Notes: a model not told the origin generated them from the letters alone. A stretch of DNA of 17,482 nt from Pseudomonadota bacterium (GCA_023430705.1 JAEYZJ010000218.1:1-17482), one strand, 5' to 3'; shown: positions 1-8,700, numbered from the stretch's first letter. Program-made: numbers and translations.

Positions 1-3000
1 CGGATCGCGCACGATCACGTCCGCCGAAGCATGCCCGACGGCATTGGCGGACCAGGCCATGGCCATCAGCCGAACAGTCCCATTGAAGTCGGGCATATCG
101 AAGCGCACCGTCGCCGTGCCGTCCGGCTCGACTTCGATGATGCCCGTGTGCATGGCGACGAGCACGGTTGTCGCCGGGGGCGTGCCGAGGCGCGAAGCGC
201 CCTCGTCGCCACCCGAACGCAGAGCCCCGGGGGTACCCTGCATCGGGTCGATCAGCTGCCCGTAGAGGTCGCGGAATTCCATGCCGAGCTGGCGCTGGCC
301 GAAGAAGTACCCGTCCGGATCCGGCACCTGGAACTTCGTGAGGTTGAGGATGCCGAGGTCTACGGCGGCGACCGCCACGTATGCCTTCTGCCCGGGACTT
401 GCGTTCAACGTCACGGTCGCCTCGAGCGGCTGGCGCGGCAACGCCACCTCCGGCGCCTCGATCGACACGTCGAACTTCATGTCGCCGGGGTCCACATCGG
501 CATAGGCGAGGCCGAGCGCGCGCGCCGGCATGCGCTTGGCCGCGGCTTTGGCCGGCCGGTACAGCATCGCCGTCACGTAGGCACCCGGCCCCCAGTCATC
601 GGTCACCTGCAGTTCAACCGACGTCCCACTTTCGGGCACCTCTACTGCCTGAATGTCGATGATCCTGTCGTCGACCACCAGCACCAGCGCCGTCCCCGCG
701 AATTGCGGGTCGAGTTTCAGCACCGCGGTGTCGCCTGAACGATAAGCCTCCTTGTCGAGCGCCACTGACAGCGTGTCCGGCGTGTCGGAGCCGGCTTCTG
801 GATAGTAGTAGCCGGCATAGAACTCGTAGGTCGTCGACGTGTCCGCGCCCGTCACTTCCAGCCGGTAAAGGCCCCAGTCGACCCTCGCTGAAACTTCCAC
901 CGGTCCCGCGGCCTCGGCGTCCACCACGCCGTTCGCCACCTCGCGGCTGGTCGTCACACCTTCCCACTTCCAGGTACCGTTGCTGCGGTACCACTGGTAG
1001 TTTGTCTCGACGCGCGACAGGCTCCATTCGAGCCCGGCCCTGTCGACAGTCTTGCCGTCGGGCCCAACCACGATGATATCGAAGCCGGCCTCGCTGCCTT
1101 CCTGCAGCCCGTCAGCCGATGCGAAGGTCGGCTTCACGCCGATCCGATCCGTCGTCGCCTCGACCGGCCGGGTCAGGCTGCGCTCAACGGCGCGGCCGTT
1201 GGTGTCCACCAGCCGCATGATCAGTTGCGCCTCGAGCGGCTTCGTTGTGGCCTGCGGCAGGCTGACCGTCACCTCGGTCGTGGCATTGCCGTCGGCATCC
1301 GTCGTCCCCACCACCCCAAGGGGTTCTCGCGACACCTGGAACGGATCGTCGAGCCGACCGAAGGCATAGCCCGGGAAGCCCGGCAGCGACGCCACCGGGC
1401 GCAGCACGACATCCGCCTCCACGGCGAGGTCCGGGGCCGTCGCGCCATAGAGATACTTCGCCGCGACCGCGACCTCCGTCACCTCGTCGGGCACGACCGG
1501 CTGGTCGGAAGCGCTTATCTCGAAAGCCAGCCGCTCGGGCTCGAAGTCCTCGACGAGAAAGCTCACCGTGGTCAGCGGTGTCGCCTTCGGGTCGGCATAG
1601 ATCCGCGCCGACCACGAACCGCGCATCGCCTCGGGCGCCAACTCGATCGGCTGGAAATAGCCGCCGGCTCCTCCGTCGCTGACGACCACCGTTTCGCCAA
1701 TCACTCCGTCCGGTCGCTGCACCTCCAGGGTGAGCGGCAATCCGGCGACCGCCCTGGCATGCACGTCACGCAGGAGCGCAGTAATGAACACCGTCTCGCC
1801 CGGCCGGTACACGCCGCGCTCGGTCGTCGCGAACATGTCGAGCGGCCCCGGCGAGGGCCGCCCCTCGACACCGCGGTCGGTCAGATCGAAACCCGCCTTC
1901 GACACATCGAGAAAGGCATAGTCTTCTGCGTTGCCCGTCTCGACCACGATCAGTTGTGGCGCGCGTCCGCCTTCCCCGCGCGCCAGCCCCGGCGCAAAAA
2001 CGGCCCTGCCTTCCGCATCGGTCACTGTTTCGCCGAGTATCTCGTTGTTCACCGCGACCAGCCGCACCTTGGCGCCCATCACCGGTTGCGCGCTGGTCAG
2101 AGAGCGCACGAATGCGTGCATGCCGTCTTCGCCCGTGACCGACGTAAGCCCGAGATCCGTTACGATGAACCACTGCGTCGCAAGTTCACGCCAGAATTCC
2201 TCCTGGGTGCCGCTGACCCTCGCCGTCACGACATACGCGCCCGGCTGCAGGTCGGTGATCGCCTCACGCACGGGGATGGCGGTGACGCCCAGCGCGTTCG
2301 GTGCACCCTGCGCCAGATCCACGGTGCCTTCCCAGATCTTCTCGCCGTAGGAGTTGGCGACGTCCTCGGCGGAATAGCCGTCGAGCGTTCGCTGGAAGAT
2401 GCCGTTGCGGACCGCCGTCGCGATGTTGCGGTCGCCGATCCGGTAGATCACGGCGTCTGCCGACCTGGCGTTGACCGAGGTGATGGGCAAACCTCCGCCG
2501 AGACCAGCCGGCATCACGTAGGCGTTGTTGGCAAAGCCGACGAACGGCGCACGGTCGGGCACGTAAAGGTCAAGCTCGACGTCCGAACGAAGCTGTTCGC
2601 CTGCCGCCGACGGCAGCCCTGCCCTGAATTTGATGTGGTAGCGCCGGCCGTGCTCCACGCCGGTGATGCAGATCTGGCTCTGGTCGCTCTCGACCGCGAC
2701 GGTCGGCGCATTGTCGACCACCACATAGCTCGAAAGGTCCGTCTCCCCTGTCGCCAGCGGATCGGAGAACACCGCGCAGATACGTGGCGTCGCCGCCTCG
2801 GCGTCCACCTGGTTGGAGGTCACGCGGAATCCCCGCTCGGCTACCAGCCTGTCGAGCCGCGCCTGCAACTGGGTATCGTCCACCAGCCGCAGGCTCATGC
2901 GATAGGTCGCGATCGCTTCGCGCCACATCTCGCGCCGCTGGAGTGCCTTGCCGAGTGCGGCCAGCGCCGTCGCCCTCTCGCGTGGCGTTTCCGCCAACAC

Positions 3001-3645
3001 GTAGGAGTTAAGCGCCGCATACGAGCCGTTGACCGCGAGATCATAGGTCCCGTTGCCGGCGGTCGCCTCGATGTCGGCCCGCTTGTCGAGCTCTGCGGCG
3101 AGCTTCAGCCACAGGCCCGGATCGTTCTTCACTATGGCCAGCGCCTGCCGGTAGGACACCATCGCAGCGGAGGGGTTGTTCTCGCCCGAGGCTTCGTCCC
3201 CGGCCATCACCAGGTCATTGTAGGTCAGGCCAGGAGGCGGCGGATCGGTCTGCGGCAGGTTGTTGGCGAAGTAGACTGCCGAGTCATAGAGGTCCCGCGC
3301 CGGAAATGGCAGCCCATTGACCCGCTCTGTGACGAGCTCGTCCCGGGTCGGGTTGAACTCCACACGGCCCGAGGTTGCACCCTTGAAAGACTGCTCGGTG
3401 CCCACCTGCCCCTTGATGAAGCACCACTTCGACTTCTCGTTGAAAGTGAAAGCCCGGCACAGCCTGTCGTCGGTGCATTCGGCCTGGCACTGGTCGAGTG
3501 TCACGCCCTTGCGCAGGGAGTAGTCGAACCCCGGCAGATCGGTATCGGGCAGCAGCGTGATGCTCCGCTCCTGCGCCTGGATGGGACCGAGAGTGATGAA
3601 AATGCCGGCCACAAGCCACAGTACGGACTGAACAAGCCGCTTCAT
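1..3645 (-). CDS. Alpha-2-macroglobulin family protein (YfhM-like), N-terminal part, cut by the left window edge
   Basis: This is a large periplasmic protein of the bacterial alpha-2-macroglobulin family, thought to trap proteases that breach the outer membrane. The frame is open from the ATG at 3645 to base 1 (1215 codons) with no stop, so the C-terminus is missing. Residues 1-25 form a Sec signal peptide ending IQAQE with no lipobox cysteine, unlike the lipoprotein YfhM of E. coli. Residues about 28-95 look like a PAN/Apple domain with Cys53, Cys57, Cys63 and Cys75. Residues about 110-265 are helical and TPR-like, followed by repeated beta-rich macroglobulin domains. The last visible part (FDMPDFNGTVRLMAMAW) is the conserved A2M region that precedes the thioester domain, so the bait region and any CxEQ thioester cannot be judged fully here. 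A GAGGGTGAG stretch serves as RBS. In many proteobacteria the next gene is pbpC; that would lie outside the window. Confidence 0.93.
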   Translation of the reverse strand, partial: MKRLVQSVLWLVAGIFITLGPIQAQERSITLLPDTDLPGFDYSLRKGVTLDQCQAECTDDRLCRAFTFNEKSKWCFIKGQVGTEQSFKGATSGRVEFNPTRDELVTERVNGLPFPARDLYDSAVYFANNLPQTDPPPPGLTYNDLVMAGDEASGENNPSAAMVSYRQALAIVKNDPGLWLKLAAELDKRADIEATAGNGTYDLAVNGSYAALNSYVLAETPRERATALAALGKALQRREMWREAIATYRMSLRLVDDTQLQARLDRLVAERGFRVTSNQVDAEAATPRICAVFSDPLATGETDLSSYVVVDNAPTVAVESDQSQICITGVEHGRRYHIKFRAGLPSAAGEQLRSDVELDLYVPDRAPFVGFANNAYVMPAGLGGGLPITSVNARSADAVIYRIGDRNIATAVRNGIFQRTLDGYSAEDVANSYGEKIWEGTVDLAQGAPNALGVTAIPVREAITDLQPGAYVVTARVSGTQEEFWRELATQWFIVTDLGLTSVTGEDGMHAFVRSLTSAQPVMGAKVRLVAVNNEILGETVTDAEGRAVFAPGLARGEGGRAPQLIVVETGNAEDYAFLDVSKAGFDLTDRGVEGRPSPGPLDMFATTERGVYRPGETVFITALLRDVHARAVAGLPLTLEVQRPDGVIGETVVVSDGGAGGYFQPIELAPEAMRGSWSARIYADPKATPLTTVSFLVEDFEPERLAFEISASDQPVVPDEVTEVAVAAKYLYGATAPDLAVEADVVLRPVASLPGFPGYAFGRLDDPFQVSREPLGVVGTTDADGNATTEVTVSLPQATTKPLEAQLIMRLVDTNGRAVERSLTRPVEATTDRIGVKPTFASADGLQEGSEAGFDIIVVGPDGKTVDRAGLEWSLSRVETNYQWYRSNGTWKWEGVTTSREVANGVVDAEAAGPVEVSARVDWGLYRLEVTGADTSTTYEFYAGYYYPEAGSDTPDTLSVALDKEAYRSGDTAVLKLDPQFAGTALVLVVDDRIIDIQAVEVPESGTSVELQVTDDWGPGAYVTAMLYRPAKAAAKRMPARALGLAYADVDPGDMKFDVSIEAPEVALPRQPLEATVTLNASPGQKAYVAVAAVDLGILNLTKFQVPDPDGYFFGQRQLGMEFRDLYGQLIDPMQGTPGALRSGGDEGASRLGTPPATTVLVAMHTGIIEVEPDGTATVRFDMPDFNGTVRLMAMAWSANAVGHASADVIVRDP

Positions 3646-3778
3646 CACTCTCACCCTCGAACCCGTTGTCTGACGCAAGCCTACCGTAAAGAGGATGTGC
3701 CCTGAACGACAAATGAATGACGCCTCGGCACCGACGAGATACCCGAAGTCAGGGCTTTCCCCTCCATCGCCTGATTTT

Positions 3779-3797
3779 TTAAATCCATTTGACTTAA
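3779..3797. promoter_or_regulatory. AT-rich inverted repeat, probable ROK repressor operator with embedded -35
   Basis: TTAAATC and GACTTAA flank a five-base spacer and form an inverted repeat with one mismatch in seven. It sits inside an AT-rich island (3774-3803) in otherwise GC-rich DNA. A TTGACT hexamer at 3789-3794 overlaps the right half and resembles a -35 box. No good -10 at standard spacing was found; TAAGAT at 3798-3803 is an alternative -10. The position just before a ROK gene suggests autoregulation of the sugar operon. The operator role is inferred. Confidence 0.5.
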
Positions 3798-3828
3798 TAA
3801 GATCTGCGGCGCAGTCTCGCCTGAGTTC

Positions 3829-3834
3829 GGGAGG
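3829..3834 (+). promoter_or_regulatory. Ribosome binding site deciding a TTG start for the ROK gene
   Basis: GGGAGG lies seven bases before an in-frame TTG at 3842. The upstream ATGs at 3695 and 3713 lack a well-spaced Shine-Dalgarno sequence and would place the AT-rich promoter-like island inside the coding region. Confidence 0.5.
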
Positions 3835-3841
3835 GCGGGGC

Positions 3842-4990
3842 TTGGGCCTGCGGGGGACGAACCAGGAATTCGGTAGGCCGTACAATCGGCGGATCGTGCT
3901 CGAAGCGATCCGTGCCAGCGGTCCCACCACTCGAGGCCGCGTCGCCGACGAGGTCGGCCTCACCGTCCAGACCGTCTCCACCATCATCCGCGAACTCGAG
4001 GAGCAGGGCTTCATCCTTTCCGAGAAGGAGGAGCCGCGTGGCCGTGGCCTCCCCCCGACGACAGTGCGCATCAATCCCGGGGGCGGTTATGCCATCGGCA
4101 TCTACATCACCCCGCTCGGCATCGACGCCTCCCTCATCAATCTGGCCGGCGAAGTCATCGGCAGCGTCCATCGCACTGCCCCACAGGCAACGCCGGACGA
4201 GGCCTTCTTTCTCATCGGCAGCATGGTTGCAGAGCTTCGGGTGCTGCGCGTCGGCGCCCGAATGCTCGGCGTCGGCCTTTCCCTGCCCGGCCCCTTCGGC
4301 GTCGAGTCGATGAGCTTTGTGGGTCCGACCACGATGGTCGGCTGGAACAATGTCGAGCTGCGGGAGCGACTGGCCGAAGTCACCGGGTTGCCCGCCTTCA
4401 TCGAGTCGGACATGGCCGCCGCCGCCCTCGGCGAGCGGCTCTACGGCCGGGGCGCCGAGTTCTCGGATTTCTACTATCTGTTCGTGGGCGTGGGCCTCGG
4501 CGGCATCATGGTGCACGAGGGCGTCGCGCAACGCGGAGCCTGGGGCAACGCCGGCGAGATCAGCCACATCCCTGCCGTGCCCGATGGCGAGCCATGCCCC
4601 TGCGGCAACCGCGGCTGCCTCGAGCGTTACGTATCTCTGGATGCCTTCGCACGCCGTGGCCTGAGCGAGGCCGCCTACGCCGACCTCGTTGCGCCGCAGT
4701 TGCTCAATGCAATCGTCACGATCGAGAACCTGTTCGATCCTGAGACCGTCATCCTGGGCGGAATCGCGCCCGAGCGGCTCACCACCGAGCTCGCCCGGGT
4801 TGCCGCCGTGCTGCCCAACTCTGTGGCCGCGCGTCGGGATCGCAAGGTGCCGCGTCTTGTCGTCTCGAACGGGGGCCCTCACACGGTCCTCCGCGGCGCT
4901 GCGGCGCTGGCTGTGACCGGCGTTCTCTCTCCACGTTTCGGCCAATTGTTCGCACGTGGCCGCGACCAGACCAAGGGCCTAGCTGCATGA
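3842..4990 (+). CDS. ROK family transcriptional repressor
   Basis: This is a sugar-responsive repressor of the ROK family, first gene of the importer operon. From the TTG start it has 382 residues, the usual length. Residues about 14-64 form a winged helix-turn-helix (TRGRVADEVGLTVQTVSTII). The ROK domain follows, with a SD pair at 189-190 in the sugar-binding site, GEISH ending at His242 and the zinc motif CPCGNRGC at 252-259. The kinase phosphate loop (DxGxT) is replaced by GIYITPLGID, which fits a sugar-binding repressor and not a kinase. In-frame ATGs at 3695 or 3713 would add 49 or 43 low-complexity residues that overlap the predicted promoter, so TTG is preferred but not proven. Its stop overlaps the next start as ATGA at 4987-4990. 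It probably represses its own operon in the absence of the imported sugar. Confidence 0.92.
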   Translation: MGLRGTNQEFGRPYNRRIVLEAIRASGPTTRGRVADEVGLTVQTVSTIIRELEEQGFILSEKEEPRGRGLPPTTVRINPGGGYAIGIYITPLGIDASLINLAGEVIGSVHRTAPQATPDEAFFLIGSMVAELRVLRVGARMLGVGLSLPGPFGVESMSFVGPTTMVGWNNVELRERLAEVTGLPAFIESDMAAAALGERLYGRGAEFSDFYYLFVGVGLGGIMVHEGVAQRGAWGNAGEISHIPAVPDGEPCPCGNRGCLERYVSLDAFARRGLSEAAYADLVAPQLLNAIVTIENLFDPETVILGGIAPERLTTELARVAAVLPNSVAARRDRKVPRLVVSNGGPHTVLRGAAALAVTGVLSPRFGQLFARGRDQTKGLAA

Positions 4991-5757
4991 CCGCGTACGA
5001 GCCGCTCCTCGTCCTCGAGGACATAAGGAAGAGCTACGGCGCCATCGAGGCGTTGAAGGGTATCAGCTTCACCATTGGCAGGGGTGAGGTCGTGGCACTG
5101 CTCGGCGACAACGGTGCCGGCAAGTCGACGCTGGTCAAGATCATCTCCGGGGGGCTCGTTCCCACCGGCGGCCGCATGCTCTTTGACGGCCGGGAGTTCC
5201 TGGCGAGGTCTCCCTCCGAGGCCAAAGCCGCCGGCATCGAGACCGTCTACCAGGACCTGTCGCTCGCGACCAATGTGGACGTCGTCGCCAACTTCTTCAT
5301 GGGTCGCGAACTCACGCGGCGTGTCATGGGCATCCCCGTCCTCGACGAAAAGGCGATGGAAGCAGTCGTTGCCCAGGCGCTCGACAGTGCCGGTACCCGT
5401 ATCCCCTCGCTTCGCACCAGGGTTGAGCATCTGTCGGGCGGTCAGCGCCAGGCCATCGAGCTCAACCGGTTCGTGCACTGGGGCGGCAAGCTGGTCCTGC
5501 TCGATGAACCCTTCGCCGCACTCGGCGTCGAGCAGACCCGCCGCGGTCTCGAGATGATCCGCGCCGTCGCCGCCCAGGGCATCGGCGTCGTCATCATCAC
5601 GCACATCATGCAACAGGCCTTCCAGGTCGCCGATCGCATCGTCGTCATCCGGCAGGGGGTGGTGGCCGGCGACGTGCCAACCAGGGATACGAGCCCGGAT
5701 GCGGTCGTCCGCATGATCACCGGGGAAACGCTTGCCGCTGCCGGAGCGGCAGGCTGA
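4987..5757 (+). CDS. Sugar ABC transporter ATP-binding protein (single-domain, FrcA-like)
   Basis: This is the ATPase of a ribose/fructose-type (CUT2) sugar importer, 256 residues. Walker A is GDNGAGKST at 40-48, the Q-loop Gln is 89, the signature LSGGQ is at 149-153, Walker B LVLLDEP is at 169-175 with Glu174 as catalytic base, and the H-loop His is 206. Classical RbsA-type ATPases are about 500 residues with two fused nucleotide-binding domains. This protein has one, like FrcA of rhizobial fructose importers, so it would work as a homodimer. The usual DEPTAAL is DEPFAAL here. The start overlaps the ROK stop by four bases, which implies translational coupling. The substrate cannot be read from the sequence. 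Confidence 0.95.
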   Translation: MTAYEPLLVLEDIRKSYGAIEALKGISFTIGRGEVVALLGDNGAGKSTLVKIISGGLVPTGGRMLFDGREFLARSPSEAKAAGIETVYQDLSLATNVDVVANFFMGRELTRRVMGIPVLDEKAMEAVVAQALDSAGTRIPSLRTRVEHLSGGQRQAIELNRFVHWGGKLVLLDEPFAALGVEQTRRGLEMIRAVAAQGIGVVIITHIMQQAFQVADRIVVIRQGVVAGDVPTRDTSPDAVVRMITGETLAAAGAAG

Positions 5758-5790
5758 GGGACAGGGAATCCGGCACTAGGAGCGAACGAA

Positions 5791-6831
5791 ATGAAGCGAA
5801 TACTTCTGTCCGCCTTCGCCGTTCTGGCCTTGGCGCTCGCCATGCTGACGCCTGCCTTCGCCCAGTCAAAGGGCAAGGTCTACTACCTCGTACCCACGCT
5901 TCTCGACGAGTTCCAGACCGGCTCGGTCTCGGCGCTCGAGACCTTCCTCAAGCAGGTCGGCTACGAGGTCCAGACGCTCAACGCCGACAACAAGACCGAC
6001 GTCCAGCAGTCGCAGATGAACGACGTCATCGCCCTGAAACCGGCCGCCATCATCCTCGCCGCGGTTGATTTCAACGCGCTCAAGCCCTCCATCGAAGCCG
6101 CCATGGCCGCAGGCATCCCCGTGGTCGAGTTCGACCGGCAGATCACCTCAACGCCTTCGTCCTTCACCTCGGTCGCTGGCACCATCGAGATCGGGCACAT
6201 CGCCGCCGAGCAGGCCGAGAAGCTGCTGACGGAGAAGAATGGCTCACCCAAGGGCAAGATTCTGCAGATCCTGGGCGACCCCGGCGATCCCTATACCCTC
6301 GACATCCAGAAGGGCTTCGAGGAAAAGATGGCGGCGTTCCCGGACGTCCAGATCATCACACTGCCCGCCATGCAGTGGGAGGCCAGCAACGCTGGCACCA
6401 TTGCAGCCGATCAGTTGGTCGCCAATCCCGACATTGACCTCATCTTCAGCCACGCCGCCCACCTCTCGGTGGCTGTCGTCGCGGCCCTCGAAGCCGCCGG
6501 CAAGCAGCCAGGCGACATCATGCTGATGAGTTCGAACGGCGCCCCCGTCGGGCTCGACCTCATCCGCAAGGGCTGGCTCAACGTCGAGGTGGAGCAGCCG
6601 CTCTACGCCCAGGCCGCTGCTGTTGCCGCTTTCATGGACAAGATCGTCTCCAAGGCCGAGATCGCACCGGGGGAGTACGACATCATCGGCCTCACCGGCA
6701 CCGTCACCAACGAAGCCTGGGGGCCCAACATCAAGCTGCCGGGCGCCGCGATCGACAAGTCGAACGTCGACGACCCCAAGTTCTGGGGCAACCTCAAGCC
6801 ACCGACCGATACGGTGAAGTCGATCGAGTGA
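5791..6831 (+). CDS. Periplasmic sugar-binding protein of the CUT2-type ABC importer
   Basis: This is a periplasmic binding protein of the RbsB-like type (Peripla_BP_4 fold), 346 residues. Residues 1-25 are a Sec signal peptide ending TPAFAQ. The mature start (GKVYYLVPTLLDEFQTGSV), the DxxQQSQMNDVIALKPAAIIL segment and VVEFDRQI are typical of this family. It captures a sugar or sugar-like ligand and delivers it to the permease. It has its own AGGAG at 5778-5782, eight bases before the ATG, and is separated from the ATPase gene by 33 bases. It is thus the only gene in the operon after the first that is not start-stop overlapped, as expected for a component needed in excess. Its stop overlaps a possible GTG start of the permease. 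Confidence 0.95.
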   Translation: MKRILLSAFAVLALALAMLTPAFAQSKGKVYYLVPTLLDEFQTGSVSALETFLKQVGYEVQTLNADNKTDVQQSQMNDVIALKPAAIILAAVDFNALKPSIEAAMAAGIPVVEFDRQITSTPSSFTSVAGTIEIGHIAAEQAEKLLTEKNGSPKGKILQILGDPGDPYTLDIQKGFEEKMAAFPDVQIITLPAMQWEASNAGTIAADQLVANPDIDLIFSHAAHLSVAVVAALEAAGKQPGDIMLMSSNGAPVGLDLIRKGWLNVEVEQPLYAQAAAVAAFMDKIVSKAEIAPGEYDIIGLTGTVTNEAWGPNIKLPGAAIDKSNVDDPKFWGNLKPPTDTVKSIE

Positions 6832-7919
6832 CAGGGTCCGATCCCGCAACCGGCTACCCTCCCACTGGCGCGGAGGGTGGCCGGTTGAGCCGCCCAGATG
6901 CCAAATCCGAGCCCCCGCAGAGCATGACCACAAACACCCGCCGTACACTCGAATTCCTGCTCGACAACCTCGTCTGGGTCATTCTGATCGCTGTCCTGGC
7001 GGTGTTCTCGATCTTCATTCCCAACTACTTCCAGCCGGGCATCTTCGCCAACATCATCGAGGCCTCCTCGGTGCTGGGAGTGATGTCGATCGGGCTCGCG
7101 CTGGTCATCATCGCTGGCAACATGGACCTCTCGGTCGAATCCGTGGCCGCGCTCAGCGCCATGACTGTAGGCATCCTGTTCTGCTCGGCGGGCATCGGGC
7201 AGGGCATCGTGCTCGAGCCGCAGTGGCTGGCAGCCCCCGTTTCGCTTTTCGTCGGTGTTGCCGTCGGGGGACTCGTCGGCGCCTTCAACGGTCTACTCAT
7301 CGTCAAGGTGAAGATGAATGCGTTCATCGTGACGCTGGCGAGCTACATCTGGGTGCGTGGCCTCGTCCTTGCCATTTCGGGCGGCCGCTCCGCCCAGGAC
7401 CTCGCTCCCGCAATCCGCTGGTTCGGCATCACCCGCATCCTCGGCCTGCCGATCACCGCCTGGATCGCCATCCTGTGCTTCATAGTCTTCTCCTTCATCA
7501 TGGCGAAGACGCGCTTCGGCCGGCACCTCCTGATCATCGGCGGTAACGAGAACGCCGCCTTCCGCGCCGGCATCAAGGTGGATCGCATCCTGATCCTCTC
7601 CTTCGTCCTCGCAGGCGCCATCGCCGGTCTCGCGGGGTGGCTGCTGGTCATCCGCACGTCGGGCGCTACTGCCAACCTCGGTATCGGGCTGCTGTTCAAT
7701 GCCTTCGCTGCCGTGGTCATCGGGGGCATCAGCCTCAAGGGCGGCGTCGGCACCCTGCCCGGCGTCTATGCCGGCGTGCTGCTGCTCTCGGCCATAAACA
7801 CCGCCATCAACCTGATGGGTCTGCCGCCCACTTCGACCCAGCTCATCCACGGCCTGCTTGTCCTCGCCGCGGTACTGCTCGACGCGTTCAAGCTGCAGCT
7901 GAGGCAGAAACTCGCATGA
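6828..7919 (+). CDS. Sugar ABC transporter permease (RbsC/FrcC-like)
   Basis: This is the inner-membrane permease of the CUT2-type importer (BPD_transp_2 family), with about eight to ten hydrophobic segments starting near residue 45. The loop GGNENAAFRAGIKVDRI followed by a hydrophobic stretch is the conserved coupling region of the family. The longest frame (363 residues) begins at a GTG at 6828 that overlaps the binding-protein stop as GTGA. The first 30 or so residues are Pro/Gly-rich and not family-like. Two later starts are plausible: a TTG at 6885 with GGAGGG seven bases upstream, giving 344 residues, and an ATG at 6924, giving 331 residues (MTTNTRRTLEFLL) with a weaker RBS. Membrane topology begins after all three. 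The gene ends in an ATGA overlap with the dehydrogenase. Confidence 0.94.
   Translation: MTGSDPATGYPPTGAEGGRLSRPDAKSEPPQSMTTNTRRTLEFLLDNLVWVILIAVLAVFSIFIPNYFQPGIFANIIEASSVLGVMSIGLALVIIAGNMDLSVESVAALSAMTVGILFCSAGIGQGIVLEPQWLAAPVSLFVGVAVGGLVGAFNGLLIVKVKMNAFIVTLASYIWVRGLVLAISGGRSAQDLAPAIRWFGITRILGLPITAWIAILCFIVFSFIMAKTRFGRHLLIIGGNENAAFRAGIKVDRILILSFVLAGAIAGLAGWLLVIRTSGATANLGIGLLFNAFAAVVIGGISLKGGVGTLPGVYAGVLLLSAINTAINLMGLPPTSTQLIHGLLVLAAVLLDAFKLQLRQKLA
6872..6877 (+). promoter_or_regulatory. Ribosome binding site for an alternative TTG start of the permease
   Basis: GGAGGG is placed seven bases before an in-frame TTG at 6885. It is a better Shine-Dalgarno match than anything before the GTG at 6828 or the ATG at 6924, so the permease may begin here, 54 bases after the binding-protein stop. 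Confidence 0.4.
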
Positions 7920-8692
7920 CAGGACGTCTCGAAAACAAGGTTGCCCTCGTCATCGGCGCGGCACGGGGCATCGGCAGGGCCACCGCCCTCCGCTTCGCCG
8001 AGGAGGGAGCGCGCGTCATCATCGCCGATACCGAGCGTGACACCGGTGAGGCGAGCGCCGCCGAAATCGGCGCGGTCTTTATCCATCTCGACATCTCGCG
8101 GCTTGCAGACGCCGAGGCCGCGGTCGATTTCGCCGTCCAGCGCTTCGACCGGCTCGACATCGTCGTCCAGAATGCCGGCATATATCCCTGGCAGTTGCTC
8201 GAGCAGACCTCGGTCGAAGACTGGGACCGCGTCATGGCCGTCAACCTCCGCGGCAGCTTCATCGCCGCCCGGGCCGCGCTGAAGCCGATGAAGACGCAGC
8301 GTTCTGGCCGCATCCTCTTCACCTCATCGATAACCGGCCCGCACGTAACGAGCCCCGGCCACGGCCACTACTCGGCGACAAAGGCCGGCATCAACGGCCT
8401 GATCCGAGCCGCAGCGCTCGAGTTCGCGGGTTACGGGATCACAGTGAACGGCGTAGAGCCAGGCAACATCATGACCGAGGCGATGCAACTGCACCGCTCG
8501 CCCGAATTCATCAAGGGAATGGAGGACGCTATCCCGCTCGGACGCCTCGGCAGCCCCCGCGACGTCGCAAACGCCTTCCTCTTCCTCGCTTCCGACGAAG
8601 CCGCCTACATCACCGGCACCACCATCGTGGTGGACGGCGGCCAGCTTTTGCCCGAAGGCTCCGACTTCCGCATCATGCCCGACCGTGCGTAG
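7916..8692 (+). CDS. Short-chain dehydrogenase/reductase (SDR), probable sugar or polyol dehydrogenase
   Basis: This is a 258-residue classical SDR, a cytoplasmic NAD(P)-dependent oxidoreductase. The nucleotide-binding loop is GAARGIG at 14-20, with Ile in place of the usual Thr before it. Asp38 at the end of the second beta strand favours NAD over NADP. NAG is at 86-88, and the catalytic set is Asn110, Ser138, Tyr152 and Lys156. The C-terminal ITGTTIVVDGGQ motif is standard. It starts in an ATGA overlap with the permease, so it is the last gene of the importer operon and probably oxidises the imported sugar or a derivative. The exact substrate is unknown. The gene ends eight bases from the convergent acetyltransferase stop. 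Confidence 0.93.
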   Translation: MTGRLENKVALVIGAARGIGRATALRFAEEGARVIIADTERDTGEASAAEIGAVFIHLDISRLADAEAAVDFAVQRFDRLDIVVQNAGIYPWQLLEQTSVEDWDRVMAVNLRGSFIAARAALKPMKTQRSGRILFTSSITGPHVTSPGHGHYSATKAGINGLIRAAALEFAGYGITVNGVEPGNIMTEAMQLHRSPEFIKGMEDAIPLGRLGSPRDVANAFLFLASDEAAYITGTTIVVDGGQLLPEGSDFRIMPDRA

Positions 8693-8700
8693 GACGGTGG

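Noticed and set aside
1225..3705. An 826-codon open frame on the plus strand.
   Set aside because: It is antisense to the alpha-2-macroglobulin gene. Its translation is rich in Arg, His and Gly with no domain pattern, as expected opposite a GC-rich gene whose own minus-strand frame stays open from 3645 to base 1.
3794..4945. A 383-codon minus-strand open frame opposite the ROK gene.
   Set aside because: The plus strand carries the helix-turn-helix and the zinc motif of a ROK protein. The minus translation is low-complexity and His/Gly/Asp-rich.
8682..8698. ACCGT and ACGGT flanking seven bases at the SDR/GNAT convergent junction, as a possible terminator.
   Set aside because: The stem has only five pairs and no T-run follows on either strand, so it is too weak to call.
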